A stretch of DNA of 64,000 bases from Paraconiothyrium sp. Pb-2020 (GCA_022419385.1 JAJUBI010000002.1:1798001-1862000), one strand, 5' to 3'; shown: positions 46,431 through 57,890, counted from the stretch's first letter. Program-made: numbers and translations. Notes: generated by a model not told the origin, from the letters alone.

Positions 46431-47383
46431 CTAATTGCCGGGTTTCTTGGCAAACTCGACGCGCAAAATAAGGTGGCCGTAACCGACTGGAATCATGTCA
46501 GCATCATACCCAAAATGGACAAGGAACGAACTTACATCCGTCCATCTTCTCGCAAGCCTTTGCAGCATCTGACCGGTCTGCGTAGCTGACGAAAGCGAAA
46601 CCCTTGGCTCTGCCTGTTTCCCTGTCCTTTGCCAGGAACACTCTGGTGACATGACCGTATCTTGAAAACATGTCGCGCAGATCTTGCTCTTCTGCAAATT
46701 CGGAAACGTTCGTGACTCGGAGTGTGGCCAGGTCGTCGCGCTCGAATTTGCCGCCCATCTTCTCGCCGGCGCCCCCGCCGCGGCCTCGAAGGTGAGGGGG
46801 GACGTAGCTACCGGACCCAGTGCCAGCTGCGCCTGCTTGGGGAGCATCGTCAGGCATGTCTGCCGGTGTGACCTCGCTCTCGCCCATGGTGTCCTTGAAG
46901 GGACATTTGGTAGTGAAATGGTCACCCTGGCAAATACGACACTTGATCTTTGCTGACTTGAGCGCATCTGCCTTCTTCTGGTCCTCCTGGCTCTTCTCCT
47001 CGGTGTTGGCCTTCCAGCCTGCGACGGGTCGGAAGACAATATTCTCGGCGACACTGACGGTATCCGTCTGAGGCCCAGCAGGCTTGCCCTTCTCCTGCCC
47101 AAACTTTTCCCAGTGCTTGCGCTCGGCGACGCGCGGGTTCACGACGATCTTGTTGACGGTCTTCTTGATGCGGCGGGTGGTCTTGACTTTCTTGCCGTCC
47201 TCGCGGATGGAGTAGGTGACGATGGTTTCGGTCCCATCTTTGTTCTTGATAATCTGCTGCTGCGGGAGCGCGAGGGAATCCTCGTCCTCCTCTTCGGCCC
47301 AGTCTGTTCGTCTGCGGGGGTCAGTAAGCGAATCGACAATGAGCGCACACGAAGGCGGGTACATACCCTGCTACCCGGGACAT
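46431..47383 (-). CDS. tif35: Translation initiation factor eIF3 subunit g (Tif35), 282 aa
   Basis: RNA-binding subunit of eIF3, needed for 43S scanning and reinitiation. Exons in coding order are 47383-47367 (17 nt), 47311-46536 and 46486-46431. Introns are 55 nt (GTATGT...CCGCAG) and 49 nt (GTAAGT...TTCCAG). Splicing gives the expected start MSRVAG-RTDWAEEEDEDS and the RRM end CEKMDGFGYGHLILRVEFAK. An eIF3g N-terminal domain (TVNKIVVNPRVAERKHWEKF), a CCHC-like knuckle (CRICQGDHFTTKCPF), the linker SYVPPHLRGRG and a C-terminal RRM (LRVTNVSEFAEEQDLRDMF, GFAFVSYADR) appear in the usual order. Without the 49-nt intron the RRM would end prematurely. Confidence 0.97.
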
Positions 47384-48340
47384 CTTTGTGGTGTGGTGTG
47401 GAGTGAAAGTCGTGCTATCCGTGCTTGTGTCGTTACAATCGAATACACGTGTGCTTGTTCGAAGTGTGGTGAGGCGTACGTCTGCGAAACTTCAAGTAGT
47501 GGCGGCGTGGGGCAGGCACCGTGGGCGAAATTCATTTGTGAGAAAGCGCGCTGGTCAGGATAGGAATAGCGTGGGTCTGAGTCATGCGCACTCATCAACC
47601 GTGGACTGGAGCAGCGGCAACATCACGACTGGAAATGCGAATCATTAAAGGTGCGTTGCCTCGAAGATTGATGACTGTCTCGTAAGGTAAGGTCAATCCG
47701 CCTCAGTGTGACTGGAAGGCCCTCGCTGTGCAATAAGATCGAACCATATCCAAAAGTTCGACATTGACTGTTCCAATAAAAGCTGTCCCTCTCGAAAGAA
47801 CGAACCTTGCTGAAAGGATTTTGTCCACAGTAGAACGATTGTCTTATTGTCAGGAACAAGATTGGTCGTGATGAGAAGGTGTTGACGCTCTCAGTGAGGG
47901 CTCGGCCGCCGCCAGCATATCCGACGGATATAATGCGACCTCCGATAGCCACCAGTCTTCTCCATCCTCGGCACCGCAGCCCCCAAATCTTTCACCGAAG
48001 ACGGTCGTACGCGCACATATCTCCGCCGAGGGCGATTAAGACCCTAAACTTTGCTTGGCTACTTCTCCCAATTCTCATTGGGTGGACGAAGTGGCGGCGT
48101 TGACCCGCTAACTAATGCTGTAGGTGCAATAGCTGTGCTACCGTGCGAAAGGTTGTCTCTGAGTATCTACATATAAGTCGTGCAGTATGGCGGCTTTGGA
48201 AGATCATCACAATAAGCATCTCATCTTATCAACACTCCTCGACTACATCTGCCCCTCTTCTCCACCTTGACTACGCCAACTTCCAATCGCACCCGTCTCA
48301 ACCATCCATCTACATCGCCTATAGACGCCCACTCTCCACC
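47384..48340. promoter_or_regulatory. Divergent intergenic region, eIF3g / NmrA-like
   Basis: 957 bases between divergent start codons; the frame upstream of the NmrA-like start is open but carries no conserved sequence. No gene seen. Confidence 0.5.
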
Positions 48341-49243
48341 ATGTCAAGAACCATCCTCATAACAGGCGCGACCGGCCGCCAAGGTGGATCAGTCATCAAA
48401 GCCCTCCAAGGCACCGACTTCGAAATTCTCGCCCTCACACGCAACAGCTCATCACCCTCTGCCCAGAAACTTGCCAATTCATCCCCAAACATCAAGCTAA
48501 TAGAAGGCGACCTCGATAACACCTCAGCCGTGTTTAAAAATGCCGCAGCCGCCACAAACAACCCAATCTGGGGCGTGTACAGCGTCCAAGGCAAGCCGGC
48601 AGGCGACATTACCATCGAGGAAACCTGGGGCAAGAATCTCATTGACTCATCCATTTTAGCAAACGTAAAATTCTTCGTGTACAGCTCTGTCGACCGTGGA
48701 GGCGAGAAGTCGTCTTCCACGCCAACCGATGTACCTCACTGGATGACGAAGCACAACATCGAAAAATACCTCGAGGAGAAGGCCGCGGGGACGCAGATGA
48801 AATATGCTGTGCTTCGGCCGGTAGCTTTCATGGAGAATATCACAAATGACTTCGCTGGCAAGGCTATGGCGTCGATGTGGCAGTCTGCACTTAAGGATAG
48901 GCCGCTGCAACTCATTGCTACGAAAGACATTGGAGCTTTTGCTGGTGAAGCTTTCAAACACCCGGAGGAGTACGAGGGGCAGTATCTCTCAATAGCTGGT
49001 GCGGAGCTCACTTTCGACCAGGCGAATGCGATTTTCAAGGATAAGATCGGGACGGATATGCCGGAGACGTTTGGCTTTGTAGCGTGTATTGCGCTAGCTG
49101 CGGTGAAGTCCGTGGGCAATATGTTCAACTATCTGAAGAAGCAGGGTACTGGGGCGAATGTTGAGGAGTGTAGGAAAATTTACCCGAGCTTGATGGATTT
49201 TGGGACGTGGTTGGAAAAGGAAAGCCAATTTCGCAAGCAGTAA
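48341..49243 (+). CDS. NmrA-like NAD(P)-binding protein, 300 aa
   Basis: Atypical short-chain dehydrogenase/reductase of the NmrA/HSCARG group, which bind NAD(P) and often act as redox sensors rather than enzymes. Single exon. The Rossmann dinucleotide motif TGATGRQGG is at about residues 8-16, followed by VIKALQGTDFEILALTRN, the EGDL turn (IKLIEGDLDN), VKFFVYSSVDRGGE and the NmrA-type block YAVLRPVAFMENI. The usual SDR YxxxK active site is replaced by HNIEKYLE, as in NmrA relatives. The open frame extends 66 codons upstream to 48143, but the conserved protein begins at the ATG at 48341 (CCACCATGTC context). Partner and pathway are unknown. Confidence 0.92.
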   Translation: MSRTILITGATGRQGGSVIKALQGTDFEILALTRNSSSPSAQKLANSSPNIKLIEGDLDNTSAVFKNAAAATNNPIWGVYSVQGKPAGDITIEETWGKNLIDSSILANVKFFVYSSVDRGGEKSSSTPTDVPHWMTKHNIEKYLEEKAAGTQMKYAVLRPVAFMENITNDFAGKAMASMWQSALKDRPLQLIATKDIGAFAGEAFKHPEEYEGQYLSIAGAELTFDQANAIFKDKIGTDMPETFGFVACIALAAVKSVGNMFNYLKKQGTGANVEECRKIYPSLMDFGTWLEKESQFRKQ

Positions 49244-50108
49244 CCTCGGGAAGACTGAGGCTGCGTTAGTACATTGGTTGCATCTGTAGGAGTTTTCATC
49301 TGGTTTGCGATTACTTTTTGGTTTGGAATTGCGCCTCAAATGGCGGGATAGAGCGTAGTCTGAGTCCGACCATCTTCAAAGTTCAGTTGAGTCTCATCAA
49401 GAACATGATCCAGAAAGCCGAGTGCTCAATGAAGTAACACTGGGGAATAATCCGGTCGTGTCATTCTTACGATGGTTTCTTTCCCGTATCATCTTCTGCC
49501 ACCTCTTCGCCTTCGCTAACTAATAGGTTGCCTAGGAATGCTGCGAGTACCGGTCTGCACCCTCGTCTTCTATGATCTTCATCTCTTCGTGCAGTATAAC
49601 AACAAGAGGTAGAGAGAGCATGAAAGAGCAAAGCAGATACAATTCGTTCCTGGGAGGATATTGAAAAAGAGTTCTTGTACTAGCGCTCGCTGCGGGACTC
49701 ATAGTCGTTGTCTATGTGTGGAATGGCAGGTGCGGTGAAGTAGTCATAGATGACAGTTCGACTGCCATTGCTCCACATATCCAAGCTAGGCGTCAATCGT
49801 GAGTAAAATACAATCCACCCCCTCATCGTTGTGCTTGGCCAGCGATCTGTGACCAGCACAACGGTAGACTAGCGCCGCACCCCCACAAAATTACCCATGC
49901 GCATGCAGGGGTGCACTGCTGCTTATTTCGAAGATTGACCATGCCGCCTTCTCCGAAGCCTGTTCAGCTTCAAGCTTTTTCACCGTCTACACTTCTGCAA
50001 GGGTCGTCTCTCCTCCAGCGTTCTCGCCCCAGCATGCGCGACTTTTGGTGAAGAAGCCCGACCAAACATCATCCGAGAAACGCCACACTTCACCTCCGCA
50101 ACTCCGCA
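49244..50108. other. Intergenic, 0.9 kb
   Basis: 3' flank of the NmrA-like gene and promoter/leader of Akr1; no gene seen. Confidence 0.55.
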
Positions 50109-52464
50109 ATGATGGCTTCAGGGAGCCCAGAATACAACGGTCAGCCCACCGGCGAACACGAGCTCGAAGAAATAGGTGACAAGAAGGCAGATGTGCCGCT
50201 TGAGGAGGATATTATGCAGTTGGCGCGGTTGGGGGAGATATCGGCGATACAGAAGCTATTCGATAGCGGCAAGTACGATGCAACGTACAGCGACGAGCAA
50301 GGCATAACGCCGCTTCATGTGCGCATCCTCCAACGCGTGCGTACACACCGGCTAACGGACACAGTGGGCTGCAATCAATAATCATTACGCCTTATGCCAT
50401 TTCCTAATACAGAGTGGCGCGAACATCAACGCAAAAGGTGGAGACGCTGTCGCGACACCGGTGCTCTGGGCTGCGAAGCGGTGCCACTACTACATCGTCA
50501 ACCTCCTCCTCGAGCACGGCGCAGACCCGCTGCTTACCGACGATCAAGGCTTCAATCTCTTGCACTCCGCCACCCTCGATGGCAACGTCTACCAACTCGT
50601 CCTCTTGCTCCACCAAGATATCCCGGTCGATATACCGGATGCGCAGGCGCATACGGCGCTTATGTGGGCGGCATACAAAGGATATCCTTCGTGCGTGGAT
50701 CTTTTCCTGCGATGGGGCGCAAACGTATATGCGACAGACGACCAAGGCTTCACAGCGCTGCATTGGGCGCTGGTCAAAGGCTCACAAGGCTCCATCCAGA
50801 AACTCCTCGAGTATGGTGCAGACCGATTTGCCAAAAACAACGACGGGAAGACGCCAGCTGTTACTGCTGAGGAGATGAATACAGTCCGACAATGGCATGC
50901 AGCCCTATCGCAAGCAGGTTATAATAGAGACGGGACATCAAAGGAGTTTCCGATACCCAGGATCAAGGACACCCGATGGTTCATTTCTAGATTTATATTC
51001 TTCTGGCCTTTCTTAATCATTCTAGTCGCTTTGTATTTGATCAGCCAATATCCAGTTTATGTTGGGCTTCCATTGGCGTTTGGCATCGCGTACGGCATGC
51101 AATGGGTGGCGCAGAAACTTCTGGGTTGGGCTCCTGCCAACATGCGGAACATCCAGCATACCGTAAGTACACAAACTTGCACTCAACACGTTCTTCTAAC
51201 ACAGTATATGTAGCCCTTCTTAGCCGGCATTTTCGCCGGTACGTTGTTTTGGGTTGGGGCACGCTGGTTGACGACCGTTTTGCCTTGTGAGTCATTTTTC
51301 GAACGACCAGAACAATTCAGACTTACGACGGCAGGGACGTTCAAACGAATTCTTCTTAATGTATTATTCGCAGCATTGTACGCATCGACGGCATATTTCT
51401 ACTTCTTCACCATGTCCTCAGACCCCGGTTTTGTGCCAAAGTCAGCGAGCAGGAGCGCGTCTAAGGCCGTCATTGATGAGCTCATGGAGCTACGGAGATT
51501 CGACGAAAACCATTTTTGTGTCAACTGCATGGTGCGGAAGCCACTTCGGAGCAAGCATTGCAAGCGATGCGAACGTTGTGTGGCAAAGACGGATCAGTGA
51601 GTGGTTCTGATGGAGTGGTTCGAACACAGCTAATGTTTGCAGCCATTGCCCGTGGGTCAATAACTGCGTTGCGAACAACAACCACCGGCATTTCGTGTTC
51701 TACGTGCTTTCCATGGAACTAGGCGTGCTTGCCTGGATCCGTTTGGTCCTTGCTTGTAAGTCCGTAGTCCATGTCAAGAAGTACTTCTGACAGCGAGTCC
51801 AGATTTGGAAAATGAACGCCTCGCATCACCAAAAGACATAACCTGCAACGTGCTCTCCGACGACCTTTGTAAAATACTTCACAAGGATCCCTTTACCATC
51901 GTCCTGAGCATCTGGGCCGCATTTCAGCTAACATGGGTGACAATGCTCCTCTGCGTCCAACTTCTCCAGGTTGCCCGCAATCTCACCACCTACGAAAGCA
52001 TGCGCGGACATCTCCACAGCAACACCGCCGCCGACGCGCTAAATTCTTTTGTCACCACCGGTGACACGTCGCAAGACGTCGCAGGCGGGAACGCACCCGC
52101 TCCCGGCTTCGGCTCCGGTCAGGACACAGACGATGCACCGCGACCCCGCCACCAGCCACACTCCATCTGGGACCAATGGAAGCGTCTTTTAGGAATCGAC
52201 TCTTTCTGGGCCACGGCGCTGCAGGGTTCGCAGGCGAATCAGCGCAGACGTGTAAACGGGAATCCCTGGTCAAGAGGTATCATAACAAATTGTAAGGACT
52301 TTTGGTGCGATGGCGCGCCGGTGTTTAAGAAGAAGGAGAGTGGGTTCGCGAGATTGGCGGGGGACAGAGTCGATTATACGAGATTGTATGAGGTACCGAA
52401 GATGAGGTATGCAAGGGGTGGGGAAAGTTATGAGCAGATTAGCGCGCAAGATGAACAGGTATAG
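50109..52464 (+). CDS. akr1: Palmitoyltransferase Akr1 (ankyrin-DHHC), 705 aa
   Basis: Golgi/endosomal S-acyltransferase that palmitoylates peripheral membrane proteins such as yeast Yck2. Six exons: 50109-50318, 50365-51162, 51214-51286, 51335-51596, 51643-51755 and 51803-52464; introns are 46-51 nt and all GT-AG. Ankyrin repeats cover about residues 40-235 (GITPLH-WAAINNHYALC, GANVYATDDQGFTALHWA). Membrane segments follow (FIFFWPFLIILVALYLISQY and others). The cysteine-rich domain has FCVNCMVRKPLRSKHCKRC; the catalytic D447-H448-H449-C450 is assembled across the exon 4/5 junction and continues PWVNNCVANNNHRHF. C-terminal parts include TTYESMRGH and NPWSRGIITNCKDFW, typical of the family. 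Two ATGs in a row start the frame. Confidence 0.97.
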
Positions 52465-55010
52465 GAAGCTGTTGGGTCAGCGTTGGCGGTGCTGTGAGTA
52501 ATTGTAGCGTTGATATGCATCTATGTGCAGCGATCGTACTTTTCCTCGCCTTGCTGAGTGGCATATGTATGATGCTATGATTGAATCTCGAGATTTTAGC
52601 CTAAGATAGGAAATGCTGCGAATCAAGATGCGAACCGCGAATTATACCCAACGGTCTGGGCACGAAATAAAGGAAGAGAGCGTCTTTTGCGACAAGCCAT
52701 AAGCTTCCAAAGTCACAGTGGAAGTCATCCCGTATCTGCTTGCCGTCTTAGGCGTACTCAATTGCCATGGAGTGGAGGCCAATTTTTCATGCCGCATAAT
52801 CCGCTGTAACATCGATCGAAGACAGACAGAAGCTTGTCACCTGTGAACCACAAGTAATCGTGGACTAGGCTGTAGAATTAGTCGTGTACAGAGCTTTCAA
52901 CAGGTATGTGCGCGTCGTGTTCCAATATGCGCCCCGCATGTGCCTACTGAGCCTCTGGTCACTGTTCCGCTTCGGACGCAAAATCTTGCAGGTATACGTA
53001 TCTTCATATCAAAGGAAAAGGTACTATGAGATGTGCTTTGGACGTGAAAGAGAATCGTTTTTCATTAGGCAGAGACTACCCACAAGGAATTCGTAGAGCA
53101 TTTTGTTATCGGCTGTGATTCCTGATACTTTGAATGTATCCTCTAATGCAGAGGCTGTGGTTGATCTTATTGCATTGACCATTGACGTATCTTCCGTAGA
53201 ATGACATATCTACGCTTCACAGTGGAGGGTAGCTAGTTGTATGCATGGATTGGATTTATTGGTCAACTCACGACATCGATGGAATATATTCAAACACAGA
53301 GTATGCGGCGAACCAAAGTATGGAGCCACCCATTGCTACTGCCTACCTACCTCAATGAGCACCACATCGACAAGCTCTCCGTTCACCTCTACGTCCAATG
53401 TCACAGTATCGTCTCTTGGAGACACCTCCACTATGCGTGTAAGCTCTCCGTCTGTATACGCTGCCCAAATCGCGCTAGGGAGAGCCCTCATACTAATGTT
53501 CACCATCGTTCATACCATGTCTTTAGGCTCACTACCATAGCGCGTTCTTCCTCATCCCACAGACCTCTGAGGCAGTCAACTCCGCTTAGATCTTAATTCC
53601 CCGCAGATCCTATACCCAAAGTAGGACAACATTCGAAGGGTTGGCCAAAATGCGAGCGACGTTGCTGCACTCACGCCGATCTTTGTACATGCTATTGTAC
53701 ATGCCTAGTTAAGATTGTGACTTCGCTCGTTGTTTTGTGATGGCGTGTGATGACTGCGCCGTGTTGATTCGGATTGAGAGAAGTTGCGAGGAGGGGTCAA
53801 ACATCGCCGGAGGAAGACGGCTTCAACGAGGATGACGAAAAACACTACTAATAGTAGGTATGTACGTATTGAAAAAGTTTGTCGTTGTTTGACAGATCGC
53901 AACTTCGTAAGATACATGATTCGGTATTCTGAATACGAGCCAGCTTTACCTCAAGCACACACGACTAGCGAAGCTGCAACTAGGTTGGAAAGTTACTGTG
54001 CTTCTGTGATATTGGTGCGTACTCTATTAGCATTCAACAATTCTGATTGTTGTATGGTAGCACCACTGGCTGCACAGACCCAGCGAAGTGGACCGCGCAT
54101 GTAAACCTTCATGAACTCTTCCGTTTCTTACTACATTCCTATTATTGCAGAAGCTGCTGTGTACACCAATAACTAGGTTTTGCGATAAGACCGACATTTA
54201 AGTATTAGACTAATAGATCTCCACCCATGTTATAGTCTTGGAAAGTCCGCTTTTACCCTTTCTTTATCGACTTACCCCGTCTCCGATCGCGTGCCATGCA
54301 AGCCTGGTCAATTGGTACGTTATGAAGCATGGTCGTATGCCCCCCTTTCTTCCACGAATGTTTGTCCCTGATACCAACAAGCAGTAACGTCTACAAGTTG
54401 GGAAACATCGGTTCAAGCCTACACGGCGACCTTGTAGTCATGCGGGCTGGCCTTGTTGATATCAAGCTCAGTGATAATGATTCTTGCGACCTCCCATACG
54501 AACCTAAATAGCGAGTCTTGCACGGTATCTGAGCTGCCGTTTGCATCCTAGCAATTAGGAGGATTCTTATTGTGAGAGGACAAAGGGGGAATGTGCGCCC
54601 GCCCAGACGAGTTTACGAGCCATTGCTATCAACGGAACTCTCTTCCTTCCGTTTGTTGATATGCGACGGTAGCGCACCATGCTTGTTTTTGTTCGCATTA
54701 TTTAGAGTGTAGTCATTGTTGTGAGATTTCTCAGTCGCATCCGCATTGTGCGCCGCACTGAACGCAATACGAACATATTATCGTTTTATATATTCTGTGG
54801 CCACCCTACTATGCAAATCAGGCAGCATGTTGATGGATGCATGTCTGTCTTCAAGCCTTTCCTCACAGAAGAGCCTATACTTACGTTTGCGGCAAACAAT
54901 GCGCTGGTTTCCTTCAGCTGCGTTTCGAAGTGTTCATGGCATCCGGACGCGTACTTCACCGCATGACCAGTCGGAACCTTTCGCCCTTCGCCAATGAAGC
55001 GCCCGCAAGT
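52465..55010. other. Gene-free stretch, 2.5 kb
   Basis: Only short, unrelated open frames. No domain, signal peptide or convincing intron chain is seen on either strand. It separates the housekeeping block from the LanC-like/tyrosinase region. Confidence 0.5.
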
Positions 55011-56144
55011 CTAAACATCCGTGTAGCCGGGAAATCCCTTCCGTCCGCCATCAAGCATGGCCCAAACCCAAGCTCTTCCCGCCTCACCACAGTATAGCCC
55101 GGCTGGATCAGATGATGCGTTCCATTGATTCTTCGCAATTGCCTGAGGCGTCGCAAAGTTTAGAAGATGGTCTCTCGCGTCCGTTACCAGGGCCAATGCA
55201 TTCCCCGTAACACCGTGGCACAAACACGGTTCTTTCTCGATGATACCTTTCTCGAATATGAGTTGTTGACCTCTGTCGATGGCGGCCTGTACTCTTCTAA
55301 CTAGAGCCTGAGCCGGAAAATAGGTCTCTATGGCAAGAAGGGAGATGATGCACCCAGGGGCGCCATGACACCACTGCATATGCTCATGCTTGCGATCTGT
55401 TGTGCTATACCAATTTCCATCTTCTTGTTGTAGATCCAGAAATGCAGATAGCCGATCGACCACTGTAGAAGAGCCACCAGAGAGGCAGATTTGCGTGATA
55501 ATGCCGATGTTGCCGTGTGCCGCACCCGTGAATTCTCTCCCATGAAATAGCCATGATGCTTGGTTGATGTGGTCGATGACTGCCTTTATTACTTCATCGA
55601 TCCTCCCTCCAGCACTAATTACGAAGGTCCTCACGAAGCGGAGAAGTACCAGGAGACCCGCGCTTCCGAGCAGGACATCCTGCACGTCATTCAGTTTGAT
55701 GGCCTCTGCCGCGTCCAAGAAAGGTACAGCGTCCTGGGTATGTGCTGCCTCCAATGCTAAGCGACAGTAGTATTCATTCGCAATCCCGAATGATGTTCTG
55801 TCAACGGCGAGTTCAGGTGCATGGTAAAAGTAGGACTCAAACCATGCCAGTGGCCTCCTGCGCTGGACTTCGAGCTGTGGATGGCTTCTTGATAGATGGA
55901 AGAACAGATACGCGATCGATGTGGGTCCCTGGAAAAAGCCCATGCGAGTTCCTTGCGATGCTTTCTCTGGCGGCCATGATGTGACCAGGTTCGTGAGACT
56001 TTGAAGTAGCAGCTCGCGAGGTGTTTCTTTCAATGTGCTTAGTGGTGTAGGTTGATGGGACGTAAAGATAATAGTCGCATCCATTTCGAGTGACATTACA
56101 TACTGCAGGCCGCCTTCAGGAGCGATCCCGCTTTCTATTAGCAT
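55011..56144 (-). CDS. LanC-like protein (LANCL family), 377 aa or slightly longer
   Basis: Zinc-binding (alpha/alpha) barrel protein related to bacterial lanthionine cyclases and eukaryotic LANCL proteins, some of which add glutathione to dehydroamino acids in proteins. Single exon as modelled. Family landmarks in order are GTRMGFFQGPTSIAYLFFHL, DVLLGSAGLLVLL, HGREFTGAAHGNIGI, QWCHGAPGCI and CLCHGVTGNALAL. The last two supply the Cys and Cys-His zinc ligands; the end DPAGLYCGEAGRAWVWAMLD also fits. The frame stays open about 28 codons upstream of the ATG without another ATG (text such as EDHFRISSYRIPNM), so a short upstream exon may be missing. It is on the same strand as, and downstream of, the tyrosinase. 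Enzymatic role in this organism is unknown. Confidence 0.9.
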   Translation of the reverse strand: MLIESGIAPEGGLQYVMSLEMDATIIFTSHQPTPLSTLKETPRELLLQSLTNLVTSWPPEKASQGTRMGFFQGPTSIAYLFFHLSRSHPQLEVQRRRPLAWFESYFYHAPELAVDRTSFGIANEYYCRLALEAAHTQDAVPFLDAAEAIKLNDVQDVLLGSAGLLVLLRFVRTFVISAGGRIDEVIKAVIDHINQASWLFHGREFTGAAHGNIGIITQICLSGGSSTVVDRLSAFLDLQQEDGNWYSTTDRKHEHMQWCHGAPGCIISLLAIETYFPAQALVRRVQAAIDRGQQLIFEKGIIEKEPCLCHGVTGNALALVTDARDHLLNFATPQAIAKNQWNASSDPAGLYCGEAGRAWVWAMLDGGRKGFPGYTDV

Positions 56145-56834
56145 GTTCGGGATACGATAAGACGATATCCTGAAATGGTCTTCACAATCTGATTGGCGTG
56201 CTAAACGAGTCCTTTGACCCTAACAAAACCGTGCTCTTGTACACTAACGCGTAAAAGGAAGGAGCACAACTCCAAACAATCAAACAACAGTGGGTGTTGC
56301 TTGATCGCCCGCGAAATCACATGGCGATTGGAGTCGCCGTTGCAGATTGCCCAGCCGTCAGAGCAACCGATCAGTTGTGTCTCCTTCTGCAATCGTTGTC
56401 AGGCGCCATTCATAGGTACACCTCACTGCAAATTCTGCATGCAGATTCCACATGTTAGGAATAGGGGAGTGTGTTATCTACCCAGACAGAGAGACTATCA
56501 TCTATCCTGCTCACTGATAAAAAAATTTCGAGTGGACTTGTTCATCATCTCCTGACTGGCTGTGCGGTCTATGATCGCAGGTATTCATGTACCCTTCGAA
56601 TTCGTTCACAAGGTCGTTAGTCTTGTTGGAGTTGCAGAAATCAGGAGCGATAGTTTTCGTCTAGCAGCCTGCGCGAATGAGTAGTCACACCGCACTACAA
56701 GACTATCCTAACCTATTGAACATGCGAACTCGTTTCTATTCACATTGTAGCTCCATTTGTGTTTGCCAATAGATCGAAGGCCATATCTGAAGATAGTTTC
56801 TTCTTGATATTCAAAACCTCACATCCTCCCTACT
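56145..56834. other. Intergenic, 0.7 kb, LanC-like / tyrosinase
   Basis: Presumed promoter of the LanC-like gene (minus). I looked here for a peptide precursor with a signal peptide or repeated KR sites and found none. A minus-strand 63-codon frame (56201-56392) lacks such features. Confidence 0.55.
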
Positions 56835-57890
56835 CTAATAATCATACCTATAACACAAAAACCCACCCAGCGTATTCATGATATCCCTAATCCTCACGTC
56901 CGGCTTTAAACCATTCAAATAAATCATCGTATCCATGGTCAACGTTTTCCCATCCGGTCCTGGTCCGTCAACATAATTGACCCGATTACCATCATCATTC
57001 TGCCAAATCCTAAAGTGACGATCGACCATACCATGGTGCAGCCAGAAGACCGGATCGTTAGGACTGGCAAAGAAATCAGCCATTTCGCCACCAGTGCCAA
57101 TGTGGCCGTAACCGTGGATACCAGATTCTTCGCAGTTTGCGAAGACTTGGTAGTCGTTTGCGACTTGGCATGTCTCTACGTTGGCGGAGGTGCAGAGGCC
57201 CGTGACGGAGGCGTCGCCGTTCCGGGTGAGGCAATGGTACTGATTGCCTGAGCCAGGTCCGATGTTTAGGGCGAGATTAGCAAATTGGCCGTCCGTGACA
57301 CATGCGCCGTGCAAGTTGATAGCGCCGAGCCATTTGCTGCTGAAGATGCTGGACTGCGAGAAGCGCCCAGAATACTTTGTCTCGTCGAACCAGGGGAGAC
57401 TCTCGGTGTATCCGCATTCTCCGCGGAGCGTTTCCTCGAAGGCCCATAAGTACGCGCGATGCCAGACGAGGAACTTGGCGTTGAATTGGTTGTCATGACT
57501 GTGCACGTTAAGTGCAACTGTCTGATGCACTTGCACGAAATCTTCGTAGCGGTTGCGAGACCCGGGGTAACTTCCTTTGCTGGGGGATGTAAATAGGCAC
57601 TTGATTGCGTCGACGAACTTCTGCTTGAAGTCGTCGGAGGTGCTGTGCCATTCTGGTCGTGTACGTGGGCTGGGGCACGTCGCCTGGATACTCTGGGAAT
57701 CTCCTTCAGGACCGTGCTGTGTCCCATTGTTGACGAGCGTCACGAGTTGTTCAGGCGTGAACATCTGGTGGGGCATAGTGTTGAATGCCGAGAGAGGGAG
57801 AGCTGGTGCTCCTGTGGGGATGTCGGTTCGTGGTAGCACAGAAGCCGATGAGACTGCGAGGCAGGTGGCGAGCAGGTTGAGTTTCGTCAT
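56835..57890 (-). CDS. Secreted tyrosinase-family copper oxidase, 351 aa
   Basis: Type-3 copper monophenol/diphenol oxidase or related enzyme. Single exon. Residues 1-18 form a signal peptide (KLNLLATCLAVSSASVL), followed by a short Pro-rich propeptide-like stretch. The CuA site reads FVQVHQTVALNVHSH then FLVWHRAYLWAFE. The CuB site reads GIHGYGHIGTGG then FFASPNDPVFWLHHGMVDR. At 351 residues it is the short, secreted kind lacking the long C-terminal domain of melanin tyrosinases. Such enzymes occur in pigment and peptide-product clusters as well as alone. The start ATG is directly in front of the signal peptide. Substrate unknown. Confidence 0.94.
   Translation of the reverse strand: MTKLNLLATCLAVSSASVLPRTDIPTGAPALPLSAFNTMPHQMFTPEQLVTLVNNGTQHGPEGDSQSIQATCPSPRTRPEWHSTSDDFKQKFVDAIKCLFTSPSKGSYPGSRNRYEDFVQVHQTVALNVHSHDNQFNAKFLVWHRAYLWAFEETLRGECGYTESLPWFDETKYSGRFSQSSIFSSKWLGAINLHGACVTDGQFANLALNIGPGSGNQYHCLTRNGDASVTGLCTSANVETCQVANDYQVFANCEESGIHGYGHIGTGGEMADFFASPNDPVFWLHHGMVDRHFRIWQNDDGNRVNYVDGPGPDGKTLTMDTMIYLNGLKPDVRIRDIMNTLGGFLCYRYDY

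Noticed and set aside
50394..50878. Alternative frames over the Akr1 ankyrin region
   Set aside because: The ankyrin frame is continuous and conserved; these are out-of-frame shadows.
56201..56392. Possible RiPP precursor between LanC-like and tyrosinase
   Set aside because: The 63-codon frame has no signal peptide, no repeated core and no KR-flanked segments.
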